From assembly GCA_050248275.1 (NCBI GenBank), contig JBFWSR010000004.1:62001-126000 (forward strand): 64,000 nucleotides of DNA. The letters are read 5' to 3'. The notes beneath the pieces are model-generated. The model had not been told where the DNA came from. It saw only the letters and a program-made list of their open reading frames with translations, and ran no database searches. This document shows positions 33,970 to 42,988 of this stretch, piece by piece. Made by a program: the position numbers and the translations under genes. The stretch is from CAILZL01 sp050248275. GTDB lineage: Bacteria > Pseudomonadota > Gammaproteobacteria > Steroidobacterales > Steroidobacteraceae. Numbering within the stretch: position 1 is the first letter of the stretch; every line of letters starts with the position of its first letter.

Positions 33970-35802
33970 ATGCCCATTCGCATTCTGCCCGATCAATTGA
34001 TCCATCAGATCGCTGCCGGCGAGGTAGTGGAGCGCCCGGCATCTGTCATCAAGGAACTGGTGGAGAACAGCCTGGATGCCGGCGCCACCCAGATTGATGT
34101 GGAAGTGGACGAGGGTGGCGTCAAGCTGTGCAAGGTGCGCGATAACGGCTGCGGCATTGCCAGAGATGAGCTGGCATTGGCCATTACCCGGCATGCCACC
34201 AGCAAGATTGCCGATATCGATGATCTCGAACGGGTATCGACCCTGGGTTTTCGTGGTGAGGCATTGCCCAGCATGGCGTCGGTGTCGCGCATGCGCGTGA
34301 CTTCGCGTACCGCCGACAGCGAGCTGGCCTATGCGGTCAATGTCGATAATGGCGACATCTCCCCACCCATGCCTGCCGCTGCGCCGTTGGGCACCAGCAT
34401 CGAAGTGCGCGATCTGTTCTTCAACGTGCCGGCGCGCCGCAAATTTCTGCGCGCCGAGCGTACCGAGCTGCAGCACTTGACCCGACAACTGGAGCGTTTG
34501 GCGTTGTCGCGTTTTGATGTGGGTTTTTCGCTCACTGCTGGCAAACGTCCGGTATTCAGTTATCCGGTGGCGACCACCCCCGAGCAGCAGGGGCAGCGCA
34601 TTGCGGCCATCATGGGTGATGACTTCATGTCGCATGCGCTGTACTTCGAACATGAAGCCATGGCCATGAAACTGTGGGGCTGGTTATGCCTGCCGACTTT
34701 CGCGCGTGGCCAGCCGGATTTGCAGTACTGGTATCTGAATGGCCGCGTCATGCGCGATCGCACACTGGGCAATGCCGTGCGTCTCGGTTATCAGGATGTG
34801 CTTTATGGCGGACGTCATCCTGCTTACTTGCTGTTTCTCGATATGGATCCCGGCATGGTGGATGTGAATGCGCATCCCGCCAAACTGGAAGTGCGCTTTC
34901 GCGATGGTCGGCAGGTGCATGATTTCGTATTCCGCACCATCGAGCGCGTGTTGCGCGATACGCGTGCAGGCGCATTGCCGGTGCATGCCAACGCACCCGC
35001 CAGTGTGGACAGCCTGATACCTGCCGATCGCGCTGAGCCAGCGGCTGCATGGTGGCCTGCACAGAGTGCGCAACAACAATCTGGTCACGCGCCGGAGTAT
35101 CGTCATCAACAGAGCTGGCATCTGGCCGTACGTGATTTACCGGCGGCCAATGCGGCCTATAACGCCGTTGCTGAAGCGCCGGCAGCTGCCCCCATGCCAG
35201 CCACTGCACATGACGAGTTGCCACCGCTGGGATTTGCCATTGCGCAGCTGCATGGCGTGTACATTCTGTCGCAGGTCAAGGAAGGCCTGATCCTGGTGGA
35301 CATGCATGCAGCGCATGAGCGCACGACCTATGAGCGCTTGAAGTCCGCGCTGGCCAGCGGCCGTGTGCCCAGTCAACCACTGCTGGTTCCCATTGCGGTC
35401 ACCCTGCCTGCCAGTGATGCCAGTCTGATCGAAGACAGTATCGAAGCGCTGACCAGGGTGGGGCTGGAAGTCGAGCGACGCGGTCCGGGGTCCATTCTGA
35501 TTCGAGCCATACCGGTGTTGCTGGGACGCTGGGATGCCAATGAGTTGCTCAAACAGGTGCTGGCCGATTTGCGCGAGCATGGCATTTCGCAGCACATCGA
35601 ACGCTCGCTGGATGAAGTGATCGGTAGTCTTTCCTGTCACAGCGCGGTGCGCGCCAATCGCAATCTGACGATTCCGGAAATGAATACGTTGCTGCGTGAA
35701 ATGGAGCGCACAGTACGCAGCGATCAGTGCGTACACGGTCGTCCCACCTGGACGGCGGTCAGCATGGCGGAACTGGATCGACTGTTTCTGCGCGGCCGAT
35801 GA
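33970..35802 (+). CDS. mutL: DNA mismatch repair protein MutL
   Basis: A 610-residue GHL ATPase linking mismatch recognition to strand removal. The N-terminal ATPase has LVENSLDAGAT, RDNGCGI, TLGFRGEALPS and GTSIEVRDLFFNVPARRKF. The C-terminal domain holds DMHAAHERTTYE: D444, H446, E450 and E455 fit the DxHA(x)2E(x)4E endonuclease pattern with Met at the second place, so this MutL may nick DNA itself, as described for pseudomonads, rather than depending on a MutH. C-terminal SCHSAVRANR and HGRPTW complete the zinc/dimer region. The stop overlaps miaA as ATGA. Confidence 0.96.
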   Translation: MPIRILPDQLIHQIAAGEVVERPASVIKELVENSLDAGATQIDVEVDEGGVKLCKVRDNGCGIARDELALAITRHATSKIADIDDLERVSTLGFRGEALPSMASVSRMRVTSRTADSELAYAVNVDNGDISPPMPAAAPLGTSIEVRDLFFNVPARRKFLRAERTELQHLTRQLERLALSRFDVGFSLTAGKRPVFSYPVATTPEQQGQRIAAIMGDDFMSHALYFEHEAMAMKLWGWLCLPTFARGQPDLQYWYLNGRVMRDRTLGNAVRLGYQDVLYGGRHPAYLLFLDMDPGMVDVNAHPAKLEVRFRDGRQVHDFVFRTIERVLRDTRAGALPVHANAPASVDSLIPADRAEPAAAWWPAQSAQQQSGHAPEYRHQQSWHLAVRDLPAANAAYNAVAEAPAAAPMPATAHDELPPLGFAIAQLHGVYILSQVKEGLILVDMHAAHERTTYERLKSALASGRVPSQPLLVPIAVTLPASDASLIEDSIEALTRVGLEVERRGPGSILIRAIPVLLGRWDANELLKQVLADLREHGISQHIERSLDEVIGSLSCHSAVRANRNLTIPEMNTLLREMERTVRSDQCVHGRPTWTAVSMAELDRLFLRGR

Positions 35803-36734
35803 GCGCCTTGCCAGCAGCCATTCTGTTGATGGGACCGACTGCGGCAGGCAAGACCGATCTGGCCGTGGCGCTGGCGGCGCGCTATCCGGTCGAACTGATC
35901 AGTGTGGATTCCGCGCTGGTCTATCGCGGCATGGACATCGGCACCGGCAAACCCAATGCCGAAGCGTTGAGCCGCTGCCCGCATCACCTGGTCGATATTC
36001 TCGATCCCGGCGAATCCTATTCGGCAGGGCAGTTCGTACGCGATGTGACGGCATTGATTGCCGATATTCGTGCGCGTGGCCGTGTGCCGCTGCTGGTGGG
36101 GGGCACCATGTTGTACTTCCGGGCGTTGTTGCGCGGCATTGCGGCAATGCCGGAAGCCGATCCGGCGTTTCGGAGCATCCTCGAGCAGCGTGCTGCGCAG
36201 CTGGGCTGGCCGGCCCTGCACGCCGAGTTGACCGAGCGCGACCCGCTCACAGCGGCGCGTGTGGGGCCAAACGATGCGCAACGCATTCAGCGCGCGCTGG
36301 AAGTCATGCACCTGACGGGAAGGCCGATGTCGGCAGTGCAGGCAGAGGCGCGCCCACCCTTGCCGGAGTTGCAGTTCGTGAGCATCGGGCTGAGTCCTGC
36401 CGATCGCGAAGCGCTATACGCCAGAATCGAGACCCGATTCCACCAGATGATGCGGGTGGGTTTTCTGGATGAAGTGCGCCGTTTGTTTGAGCGCCCTGAT
36501 TTGCATCGGGAATTGCCGGCCATGCGTGCTGTGGGGTATCGCCAGCTCTGGCGGCATCTGGCAGGGGAGTGCTCGCTGGAGGCGGCCCTGCAACAGGGCA
36601 TCCTGGCGACACGACATCTGGCAAGGCGACAACTGATCTGGATGCGTGCCGAACCTGCACTGCAATGGGTGGACAGCACCGCGGACGATGCACTGATTCA
36701 GGTCGAACGGAAAATCAGCCGCGTTTTCGGTTAA
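35799..36734 (+). CDS. miaA: tRNA dimethylallyltransferase
   Basis: Adds the isopentenyl group to A37 of tRNAs reading UNN codons. It is 311 residues. Walker A is GPTAAGKTDLA; SVDSALVYRGMDIGT, HHLVDILDPGESYSAGQF and VGGTMLYFRALLRG are the family signatures. The start is the ATG overlapping the mutL stop. The miaA-hfq-hflX order that follows is classic for gammaproteobacteria. Confidence 0.97.
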   Translation: MSALPAAILLMGPTAAGKTDLAVALAARYPVELISVDSALVYRGMDIGTGKPNAEALSRCPHHLVDILDPGESYSAGQFVRDVTALIADIRARGRVPLLVGGTMLYFRALLRGIAAMPEADPAFRSILEQRAAQLGWPALHAELTERDPLTAARVGPNDAQRIQRALEVMHLTGRPMSAVQAEARPPLPELQFVSIGLSPADREALYARIETRFHQMMRVGFLDEVRRLFERPDLHRELPAMRAVGYRQLWRHLAGECSLEAALQQGILATRHLARRQLIWMRAEPALQWVDSTADDALIQVERKISRVFG

Positions 36735-36909
36735 TGCCTGCCTTAATCGACTCCCTTGCTATGCTAAACTGCTGCAGTGCATCGTGAACTTAATGCAATG
36801 CGCGGTGTCTAGCCTGTGCGAATCGCTTCAGACGGAAGCGGGGCGGTAAATTCAGTCAAACTCCGTGACGATATAAGCTGAGTCGCTAACAACAAGGAGT
36901 CCGATAACA

Positions 36910-37161
36910 ATGTCCCGAGGTCAATCTTTGCAGGATCCTTTTTTGAACGCCCTTCGTAAGGAGCGTGTTCCTGTATCCATCTATCTGGTCAACGGCATCA
37001 AGCTGCAGGGCCAGATCGACTCTTTCGACCAGTTTGTGGTGCTGCTCAAGAACAGCGTCAGCCAGATGGTCTACAAGCACGCCATTTCCACCGTGGTGCC
37101 GGCCCGTGCCGTGCGTATTCCGGGCGACGAAGAAGGCGCGGAAGGCGAAGCCCAGGCTTGA
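36910..37161 (+). CDS. hfq: RNA chaperone Hfq
   Basis: An 83-residue hexameric RNA-binding protein that pairs small RNAs with mRNAs. The Sm1 core reads LQDPFLNALRKERVPVSIYLVNGIKLQG, and Sm2 is YKHAISTVVPAR. The C-terminal tail is very short (about 15 acidic residues), as in pseudomonads. An AAGGAG site (36894-36899) lies 10 bases before the ATG. The 175-base upstream gap holds candidate -10 elements TAAACT (near 36763) and TATAAG (36872-36877), so hfq may have its own promoters. Confidence 0.97.
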   Translation: MSRGQSLQDPFLNALRKERVPVSIYLVNGIKLQGQIDSFDQFVVLLKNSVSQMVYKHAISTVVPARAVRIPGDEEGAEGEAQA

Positions 37162-37229
37162 GGAAGCTGGATGTATCTGGTGAGCTGGATTGGGCGCGTT
37201 TCCTGAGCGTGGGTTCATGGAGCAGTTGA

Positions 37230-38513
37230 TTGTTTGAGCGTCCCGCCAGTGGCGATCGCGCCCTGTTGGTGCGCTTGGGAATCGGCGCACCGGTGACTGA
37301 AGAGGAAGTCGGCGAGTTCCAGTCGCTGGCGCACTCGGCAGGCGCTGAAGTACTGGGAATGATTGGCGGCAACCGCCGGGCACCCGACGCCCGTCTGTTC
37401 GTCGGTAGCGGCAAGGCTGAAGAAATTCGCCAACAGGTAGAGCAATTCAAGGCTGACGTGGTCATCTTCGACCATGCCTTGTCACCCAGCCAGGAACGAA
37501 ATCTCGAGGCTGTGCTGAAATGCCGGGTGCTGGACCGTACGGGTCTGATCCTGGATATTTTTGCACAGCGTGCCCGGACCTTTGAGGGCAAGCTGCAGGT
37601 TGAGCTGGCCCAACTCAAGCATTTGTCCACCCGTCTGGTGCGCGGCTGGACTCACCTGGAGCGACAAAAGGGCGGTATCGGCCTGCGCGGACCCGGTGAA
37701 ACCCAGCTGGAAACCGACCGTCGCCTGCTTGGCGTGCGCATCAAGCATCTCAATGCGCGACTGGAAAAAGTGCTGATCCAGCGCGAAACCACTCGCCAGG
37801 ATCGCAAGCGCCAGGGTATTCCGACAGTGGCGCTGGTGGGCTATACCAATGCTGGTAAATCCACCCTGTTCAACCGTCTCACGGGCGCCGCTGCTTACGC
37901 GGCTGATCAGTTGTTCGCTACGCTGGATCCCACTCTGCGTCGCATTGAGCTGCCGGATGCGCGTTTTGCCCTGCTGGCGGATACGGTGGGTTTCGTACGC
38001 GAATTGCCGCATGAACTGGTGGCGGCGTTCCGTTCCACGCTGCAGGAAGCACGCGAAGCCACCTTGTTGCTGCATGTCGTAGATGCAGCGGATCCCGAAC
38101 ATGCTGAACGTATTGCCCAGGTCAATGCAGTATTGGAAGAAGTCGGCGCCGGGCAGTTGCCGCAGATCGAGGTTTTTAACAAGTGCGATGTGGTGACCGA
38201 GCCGGCGCGCGTGGAAATGGACGAGCAAGGGCAGGCGCGACGCATTTGGCTGTCAGCCCGCAGCGGCGAGGGCGCAGACTTGCTGGTCACGGCGATGGGC
38301 AGGTTTCTGGGGCCAGGCATTACCCAGTGCCGGATACGTCTGGCGCCCAGTTTTGGCCGCGCCCGTGCCCGTTTTTACTCGGTCGGCGCCGTGCGCAAGG
38401 AAAATGTGCTGGACACCGGTGATGTTGAGCTGGATGTTTCCATGCCAACGCTGGCTTTGGAACAGTTATGTCGGAGCGAAGGGATCGCCCGATCAATGCT
38501 GGAATTTGTTTGA
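37230..38513 (+). CDS. hflX: Ribosome-associated GTPase HflX
   Basis: A 427-residue GTPase that splits or rescues stalled 70S ribosomes. The N-terminal domain shows LGMIGGNRRAPDARLFVGSG and FDHALSPSQERNLE; the linker has GIGLRGPGETQLETDRR; the G domain has GYTNAGKST (G1), DTVGFVRELP (G3) and NKCD (G4). I use the TTG at 37230: it gives MFER, the usual start, and GGAG (37219-37222) is well placed. A six-codon ATG frame (37217-37237) overlaps this start. It follows hfq by 68 bases. Confidence 0.95.
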   Translation: MFERPASGDRALLVRLGIGAPVTEEEVGEFQSLAHSAGAEVLGMIGGNRRAPDARLFVGSGKAEEIRQQVEQFKADVVIFDHALSPSQERNLEAVLKCRVLDRTGLILDIFAQRARTFEGKLQVELAQLKHLSTRLVRGWTHLERQKGGIGLRGPGETQLETDRRLLGVRIKHLNARLEKVLIQRETTRQDRKRQGIPTVALVGYTNAGKSTLFNRLTGAAAYAADQLFATLDPTLRRIELPDARFALLADTVGFVRELPHELVAAFRSTLQEAREATLLLHVVDAADPEHAERIAQVNAVLEEVGAGQLPQIEVFNKCDVVTEPARVEMDEQGQARRIWLSARSGEGADLLVTAMGRFLGPGITQCRIRLAPSFGRARARFYSVGAVRKENVLDTGDVELDVSMPTLALEQLCRSEGIARSMLEFV

Positions 38514-38539
38514 GTGCCTTCATTGCAGGCAAGTCTTGC

Positions 38540-38568
38540 TTGTATGGTTACCGTCACGTTTCTACAAT
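38540..38568 (+). promoter_or_regulatory. Candidate sigma-70 promoter upstream of hflK
   Basis: TTGTAT (38540-38545), 17-base spacer, TACAAT (38563-38568), about 70 bases before hflK in a 122-base gap. The -35 matches consensus poorly and the -10 well. Confidence 0.35.
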
Positions 38569-38636
38569 GACCGGCCCCGGATATCTGTGTCACTTCTCCA
38601 TGGGCCGGGCGATTAACTTTTTGGAGCACTTATTTC

Positions 38637-39788
38637 ATGGCCTGGAATGAATCCGGCGGCGGCAACTCGCCCGGCAACCGTAACCCTTGGGGGCAACGTC
38701 CCAATCAGGGGCCGCCCGATCTGGATGAAGTAGTGCGCAATCTGAAAAAGAAACTTGCCGCATTGTTCGGTGGCGCCAATGGCAAGGGTACAGGCGGCAG
38801 TAAAGGCGGGAACGGTGCGGCGACACCGACAAGCATCGGCCTGATCGCAGCCGTGTTGGGCTTGTTGTGGCTGGCAACGGGGGTATATCAGGTAGATGCG
38901 GCTGAGCGAGCCTTGATTACTCGTTTCGGCAAGTTCGTGCGTACCACGCAACCGGGCGTCGGTATGCATCTGCCCTGGCCGATCGAAGCGAAGCAGGTGG
39001 TGAATATTTCTTCCATCGACAGCTTCAGCGATCAGACTCGCATGCTGACCAGCGATGAAAATCTGGTCGACATCGATCTGGAAGTGCAGTTCCGACGCGT
39101 TGATCCTGTCGCCTATGTATTCAATGTGCGCGATCCCGATGCCACGCTGCGCGAAGTGACGGAAAGCGCCATTCGAGAAGTAATTGGACGTAGCCGACTG
39201 GATTCGGTGCTTGAATCCGGTCGTCAGGAAATCGCTTCCAAAACCAAGGAATTGGTGCAGAAAACCCTCGACGTTTACAAAGCGGGCCTGGAAATCACCA
39301 GCATCAACTTGAAGGACGTCAAAGTACCTGAGCAAGTGGCGCCTTCGCAGCAGGATGCCATCAAGGCGCGTGAAGACAAGGTGCGCTATTCGCTGGAAGC
39401 GCAGGCATATGCCAATGACATTCTGCCCAAGGCCAAGGGCAGCGCCGGTCGCATGATTCAGGACGCGGAGGCTTACAAAGCGCAGAAAATTGCCAATGCG
39501 ACCGGTGAGTCGGAGCGTTTTCTCAAGTTGTTGCCTGAATATCAGCGTGCACCGCAGGTTACGCGTGAACGTCTGTATCTCGAAACAGTGGAAGCCATTT
39601 ACGCGAGCGCCAAAAAAGTGCTGATTGATACCAAGGGTAATGGCAACATGATTTATCTGCCTCTGGACAAACTGCTGGAACGAAGCCGTACGGACACGAC
39701 AACAAACGGTACGGTGACGGTGACGCGACCGGTGACTGTAGACAACAGCGGCGTTGCTCAGGACGGTCGTGTACGGGGGGCTCGCTAA
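38637..39788 (+). CDS. hflK: FtsH protease modulator HflK
   Basis: A 383-residue SPFH/stomatin-family inner-membrane protein; with HflC it forms a large cage around FtsH. The Gly/Asn-rich N-terminus (GGGNSPGNRNPWGQRP), one membrane segment at about 62-80, YQVDAAERALITRFGKF and the long SPFH/helical region with DVKVPEQVAPSQQDAIKARED match HflK. A TTGGAG site lies 10 bases before the ATG. The stop overlaps the hflC start as TAATG. Confidence 0.96.
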   Translation: MAWNESGGGNSPGNRNPWGQRPNQGPPDLDEVVRNLKKKLAALFGGANGKGTGGSKGGNGAATPTSIGLIAAVLGLLWLATGVYQVDAAERALITRFGKFVRTTQPGVGMHLPWPIEAKQVVNISSIDSFSDQTRMLTSDENLVDIDLEVQFRRVDPVAYVFNVRDPDATLREVTESAIREVIGRSRLDSVLESGRQEIASKTKELVQKTLDVYKAGLEITSINLKDVKVPEQVAPSQQDAIKAREDKVRYSLEAQAYANDILPKAKGSAGRMIQDAEAYKAQKIANATGESERFLKLLPEYQRAPQVTRERLYLETVEAIYASAKKVLIDTKGNGNMIYLPLDKLLERSRTDTTTNGTVTVTRPVTVDNSGVAQDGRVRGAR

Positions 39789-40657
39789 TGGCTAATCGTG
39801 CTATCGCTGCGGCGCTAACCGTTTTGACGGCGGTGATATTGTTTTCCCTGTTCACCTTTTCGGTGAAACAAAATGAATTGGCGATCAAGTTTGCTTTCGG
39901 AGACTTCGTGCGTTCTGATTATCAACCTGGCTTGCATTTCATGTTGCCGCTGGTGAACAACGTCAAGAAGTTCGACAAGAGGGTGATTACCCGTAACTAT
40001 CCTGAAGAACAGTTCCTGACCAGTGAAGGCAAGATCCTGCGCATTGATTTCTACGTGAAGTGGCAGATCAACAGTGTGGAAATGTTTTATAAATCCACCA
40101 ATGGCGACGAAGAAGTTGCAGCCAGCCGTTTAGGCGCTATCGTCAAGGACGGGCTCAAAGGCCTGGTCGCCAAACGTACCATTCAGCAGGTGGTGGTGGC
40201 TGAGCGCGCGGAATTCATCAATGAATTGCTCAGTGTGGCCGGCGTCAATGCCGGGCAACTGGGTGTGCGTTTGATCGATGTGCGCGTCAAGAAAATCAAT
40301 CTGCCCGATGAGGTAAGCGATTCGGTATTCAATCGTATGCGCCAGGATTTCGCGCGGCAGGCGGCGCAATTGCGCGCCGAAGGCTCCGGTTCCGCAGAGC
40401 AGTTGCGCTCGGAGGCCGAACGGCAACGTACCGAACTATTGGCCAACGCCAATCGGGATGCCTCGATCATTCGTGGCGAGGGTGATTCCAAGGCTGCAGA
40501 AGTCTATGCCAACGCATTCGGCCGCAATGCCGAGTTCTATTCTTTCTATCGTAGTCTGCAGGCTTATCGTGAGTCGTTGGGCAAGGAAGGCGATGTCCTG
40601 GTGATCTCGCCGGATAGCGACTTCTTCAAGTATCTGAACAAGGCAGGCGCGCGTTAG
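39788..40657 (+). CDS. hflC: FtsH protease modulator HflC
   Basis: A 289-residue SPFH protein, partner of HflK. It has an N-terminal membrane anchor (about 8-25) and then KQNELAIKFAFGDFV, TSEGKILRIDFYVKWQI and RTIQQVV. A coiled-coil helix FARQAAQLRAEGSGSAEQLR ends in the conserved GEGDSKAAEVYANAFG. TAATG overlap with hflK implies 1:1 coupling. Confidence 0.96.
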   Translation: MANRAIAAALTVLTAVILFSLFTFSVKQNELAIKFAFGDFVRSDYQPGLHFMLPLVNNVKKFDKRVITRNYPEEQFLTSEGKILRIDFYVKWQINSVEMFYKSTNGDEEVAASRLGAIVKDGLKGLVAKRTIQQVVVAERAEFINELLSVAGVNAGQLGVRLIDVRVKKINLPDEVSDSVFNRMRQDFARQAAQLRAEGSGSAEQLRSEAERQRTELLANANRDASIIRGEGDSKAAEVYANAFGRNAEFYSFYRSLQAYRESLGKEGDVLVISPDSDFFKYLNKAGAR

Positions 40658-40681
40658 CGCGCCACGCCTGCGCATTGACAC

Positions 40682-40879
40682 ATGCTCAACTGGTCGGATC
40701 TGCTGGCGGCATTAGCCCTGTACCTGGTCCTGGAAGGCATCCTGCCATTTGCCAATCCCGGTGCCTTGCGCCGGGCGATGGCCAGATTTACCGCATTGAG
40801 CGACCCACAACTGCGCATCGCCGGACTGCTCAGCATGCTGGCTGGCCTGATGCTGCTGTTTGTAGCGCGTAACGCCTGA
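40682..40879 (+). CDS. DUF2065 (YjeT-like) small membrane protein
   Basis: A 65-residue protein with two hydrophobic segments: LLAALALYLVLEGILPFANP and LRIAGLLSMLAGLMLLFVA. The pattern LYLVxEGxxPFxxPxxxR is that of DUF2065/YjeT, which sits between hflC and purA in many gammaproteobacteria, exactly as here. Function unknown. Confidence 0.9.
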   Translation: MLNWSDLLAALALYLVLEGILPFANPGALRRAMARFTALSDPQLRIAGLLSMLAGLMLLFVARNA

Positions 40880-40915
40880 TTTTTCCGAATTAAATTCTTC
40901 CGGAACGATTTCTTC

Positions 40916-42208
40916 ATGAAAAAGAACGTGGTGGTAATTGGTGCGCAATGGGGCGACGAAGGCAAGGGCAAGATCGTTGACTTGCTGACCGATCGCGTCA
41001 GTGCCGTGGTGCGTTTCCAGGGTGGTCACAACGCCGGTCATACCCTGGTCATCAATGGCAAAAAAACCATTCTGCGTCTGATTCCCTCCGGCATTCTGCA
41101 TCCGCATGTCAAATGCTACATTGGCAACGGCGTGGTGCTGTCGCCGCGCGCCTTGATGGACGAGATCGCCGAGCTGGAAAAAGCCGGTCTCGATGTCGTC
41201 AGCCGCCTGCGCATCTCTGAAGCCTGTCCATTGATCCTGCCGTATCACATCGCGCTGGATCAGGCGCGTGAACGCGCCAAGGGTGAAGCCAAGATTGGCA
41301 CCACCGGTCGCGGCATCGGTCCTGCGTATGAAGACAAGGTCGCACGTCGCGCCATTCGCGTACAGGATCTGTTCACCCGCGAGCGCTTTGCAGCCAAGCT
41401 GGGTGAGGTGCTCGACTATCACAACTTCGTGCTCAAGAATTATTTCAAGACCGACATTGTTGATTTCCAGTCAACGCTTGAACAAACGCTGGAACTGGCT
41501 GAGAAGTTGCGGCCGATGGTGGCCGACGTATCGGGTGAGCTGAATAGCCTGATGGCGGAGGGCAGGCACATCCTGTTCGAAGGCGCGCAGGCCGCGTTGC
41601 TGGACATCGATCACGGCACCTATCCTTATGTCACCTCCAGCAATTGCGTGGCCGGGCAGGCATCAGCCGGCGCCGGCGTGGGGCCGAATGTATTGCATTA
41701 TGTGCTGGGTGTCGCCAAGGCCTACGCCACGCGCGTCGGCGCCGGCCCGTTTCCCACCGAGTTGGACGATGAGATTGGCGAGTATCTGCGCGTCAAGGGC
41801 AATGAATATGGCTCCGTTACCGGACGGCCGCGTCGTTGCGGCTGGTTCGATGCGGCAGCGCTCAAGCGTGCCGTGCAGCTCAATGGCGTGTCCGGTATCT
41901 GCTTTACCAAGCTCGATGTGCTCGACGGTCTGGATACGGTGCGGGTTGCGACGGGTTACAAGGTGAATGGACAGGTGCGGGACATCCTGCCGGTCGGCGC
42001 CGAGGCGCTGGCGATCTGCGAACCGGTGTATGAGGAATATCCAGGCTGGAAGGAAAGCACGGTAGGCATCAAGTCATTCGATCAGTTGCCCGGGAATGCC
42101 CAGGTTTACCTACGCCGTCTGGAGCAACTGGTGGGCGCGCCCCTGGCCATCATATCGACCGGTCCGGATCGCAACGAAACCATCATCAATCACAATCCGT
42201 TTGATTGA
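40916..42208 (+). CDS. purA: Adenylosuccinate synthetase
   Basis: GTP-dependent enzyme joining IMP and aspartate in AMP synthesis. It is 430 residues. GAQWGDEGKGK opens the protein with the catalytic Asp; GHNAGHT carries the catalytic His; GTTGRGIGPAYEDK, LFEGAQAALLDIDHGTYPYVTSSN and GRPRRCGW follow. It is the last gene of the long plus-strand run. The 98-base gap to the convergent lipoprotein gene shows no clear terminator. Confidence 0.97.
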   Translation: MKKNVVVIGAQWGDEGKGKIVDLLTDRVSAVVRFQGGHNAGHTLVINGKKTILRLIPSGILHPHVKCYIGNGVVLSPRALMDEIAELEKAGLDVVSRLRISEACPLILPYHIALDQARERAKGEAKIGTTGRGIGPAYEDKVARRAIRVQDLFTRERFAAKLGEVLDYHNFVLKNYFKTDIVDFQSTLEQTLELAEKLRPMVADVSGELNSLMAEGRHILFEGAQAALLDIDHGTYPYVTSSNCVAGQASAGAGVGPNVLHYVLGVAKAYATRVGAGPFPTELDDEIGEYLRVKGNEYGSVTGRPRRCGWFDAAALKRAVQLNGVSGICFTKLDVLDGLDTVRVATGYKVNGQVRDILPVGAEALAICEPVYEEYPGWKESTVGIKSFDQLPGNAQVYLRRLEQLVGAPLAIISTGPDRNETIINHNPFD

Positions 42209-42307
42209 GAGTCATTGAATCCGGCGCAGCGTTCGAAAGTTCCATCGCAGTGATTTACTTATATGGGTTCACTACGGTGTTTCGATAGTGTTGATGTCAT
42301 GAGTGAG

Positions 42308-42757
42308 TCACTTTGCTTCTCCCTGGCGAGCCGGCATGTATTTCTGGTGGCAGCGGTCGCAGGCATCGTACATGTTGTTGCCGGCTTCATTGAGCTTGTC
42401 GAGATTCTTGTCGGCGGCGGCTTGCGCTGCGGCGGTGGCGCTGTCAATCAGGGCTTTGGTCTGGATGCTCCATTCGCCCTGATCCACGGCGCGGGTCAGC
42501 AGTAAATGGCCTGCCTCGGCGAGCATGACCGCATTGGCCTGAATTTTTTCCCAGGCTGCGTCATCGGCTGGCGCGCCGGTGGCAGTGCTCCAAACGATAT
42601 CGGAAGCAGGAATGACAACGGCCAGCATGATCTGCCGGGTGGTGGCAATGGGCGCCGAAGCGGGTGTAAGCGGATGTTCTGGCGCTGCTGACGGTTGGCT
42701 GCTACAGCCGGCAACCAGCAATGATGTAATGGCGGTCGTAAGGAGCGCGATACGCAT
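42308..42757 (-). CDS. Cytochrome c'-like lipoprotein
   Basis: A 149-residue protein with a lipobox (ITSLLVAGC) giving a lipid-anchored cysteine near residue 18. A helical body follows, and a single haem c motif CDRCH lies close to the C-terminus in DACDRCHQKYMPAR. A haem site at the end of a four-helix bundle is the cytochrome c' / c-556 arrangement; NxMYDxCDxCH is typical. It should be an anchored periplasmic monohaem protein; a role in electron transfer or NO binding is possible. It diverges from an MFS carrier and a short leader frame. Confidence 0.75.
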   Translation of the reverse strand: MRIALLTTAITSLLVAGCSSQPSAAPEHPLTPASAPIATTRQIMLAVVIPASDIVWSTATGAPADDAAWEKIQANAVMLAEAGHLLLTRAVDQGEWSIQTKALIDSATAAAQAAADKNLDKLNEAGNNMYDACDRCHQKYMPARQGEAK

Positions 42758-42865
42758 GACGGTTCCCCTCAATGTTGGTTGATGGCAGTTTAGTCCGCAG
42801 ACGAAACATGCGTGAATGCCGCATCATGTGAATACTACGTATCTGATTTCAATGGAGGTTCCTGC

Positions 42866-42988
42866 ATGACGGATTGCCTGAGGCTGTACCGGATGCAAGT
42901 TGATGCAGCGCTCTCCTGCATGGCTTTGGCGGCGCTTGGCTGGAATTCCGAAAAATTTCAATACTGTAAGCTTGATGCTGCAAACTGA
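42866..42988 (+). CDS. Possible 40-residue leader peptide before the MFS gene
   Basis: An ATG at 42866 with a perfect GGAGG (42854-42858), 7 bases apart, opens a 40-codon frame (MTDCLRLYRMQ... ending CKLDAAN). It overlaps the proposed start of the MFS gene (42975) in another frame. The ribosome site is better than that of the MFS gene itself. It may be a translated leader that couples or attenuates the carrier, or a chance frame. No family is recognised. Confidence 0.3.
   Translation: MTDCLRLYRMQVDAALSCMALAALGWNSEKFQYCKLDAAN

Noticed and set aside
37217..37237. Six-codon ATG frame overlapping the hflX start
   Set aside because: It shares the ribosome site with the hflX TTG; a leader role is possible but not supported by anything beyond position.
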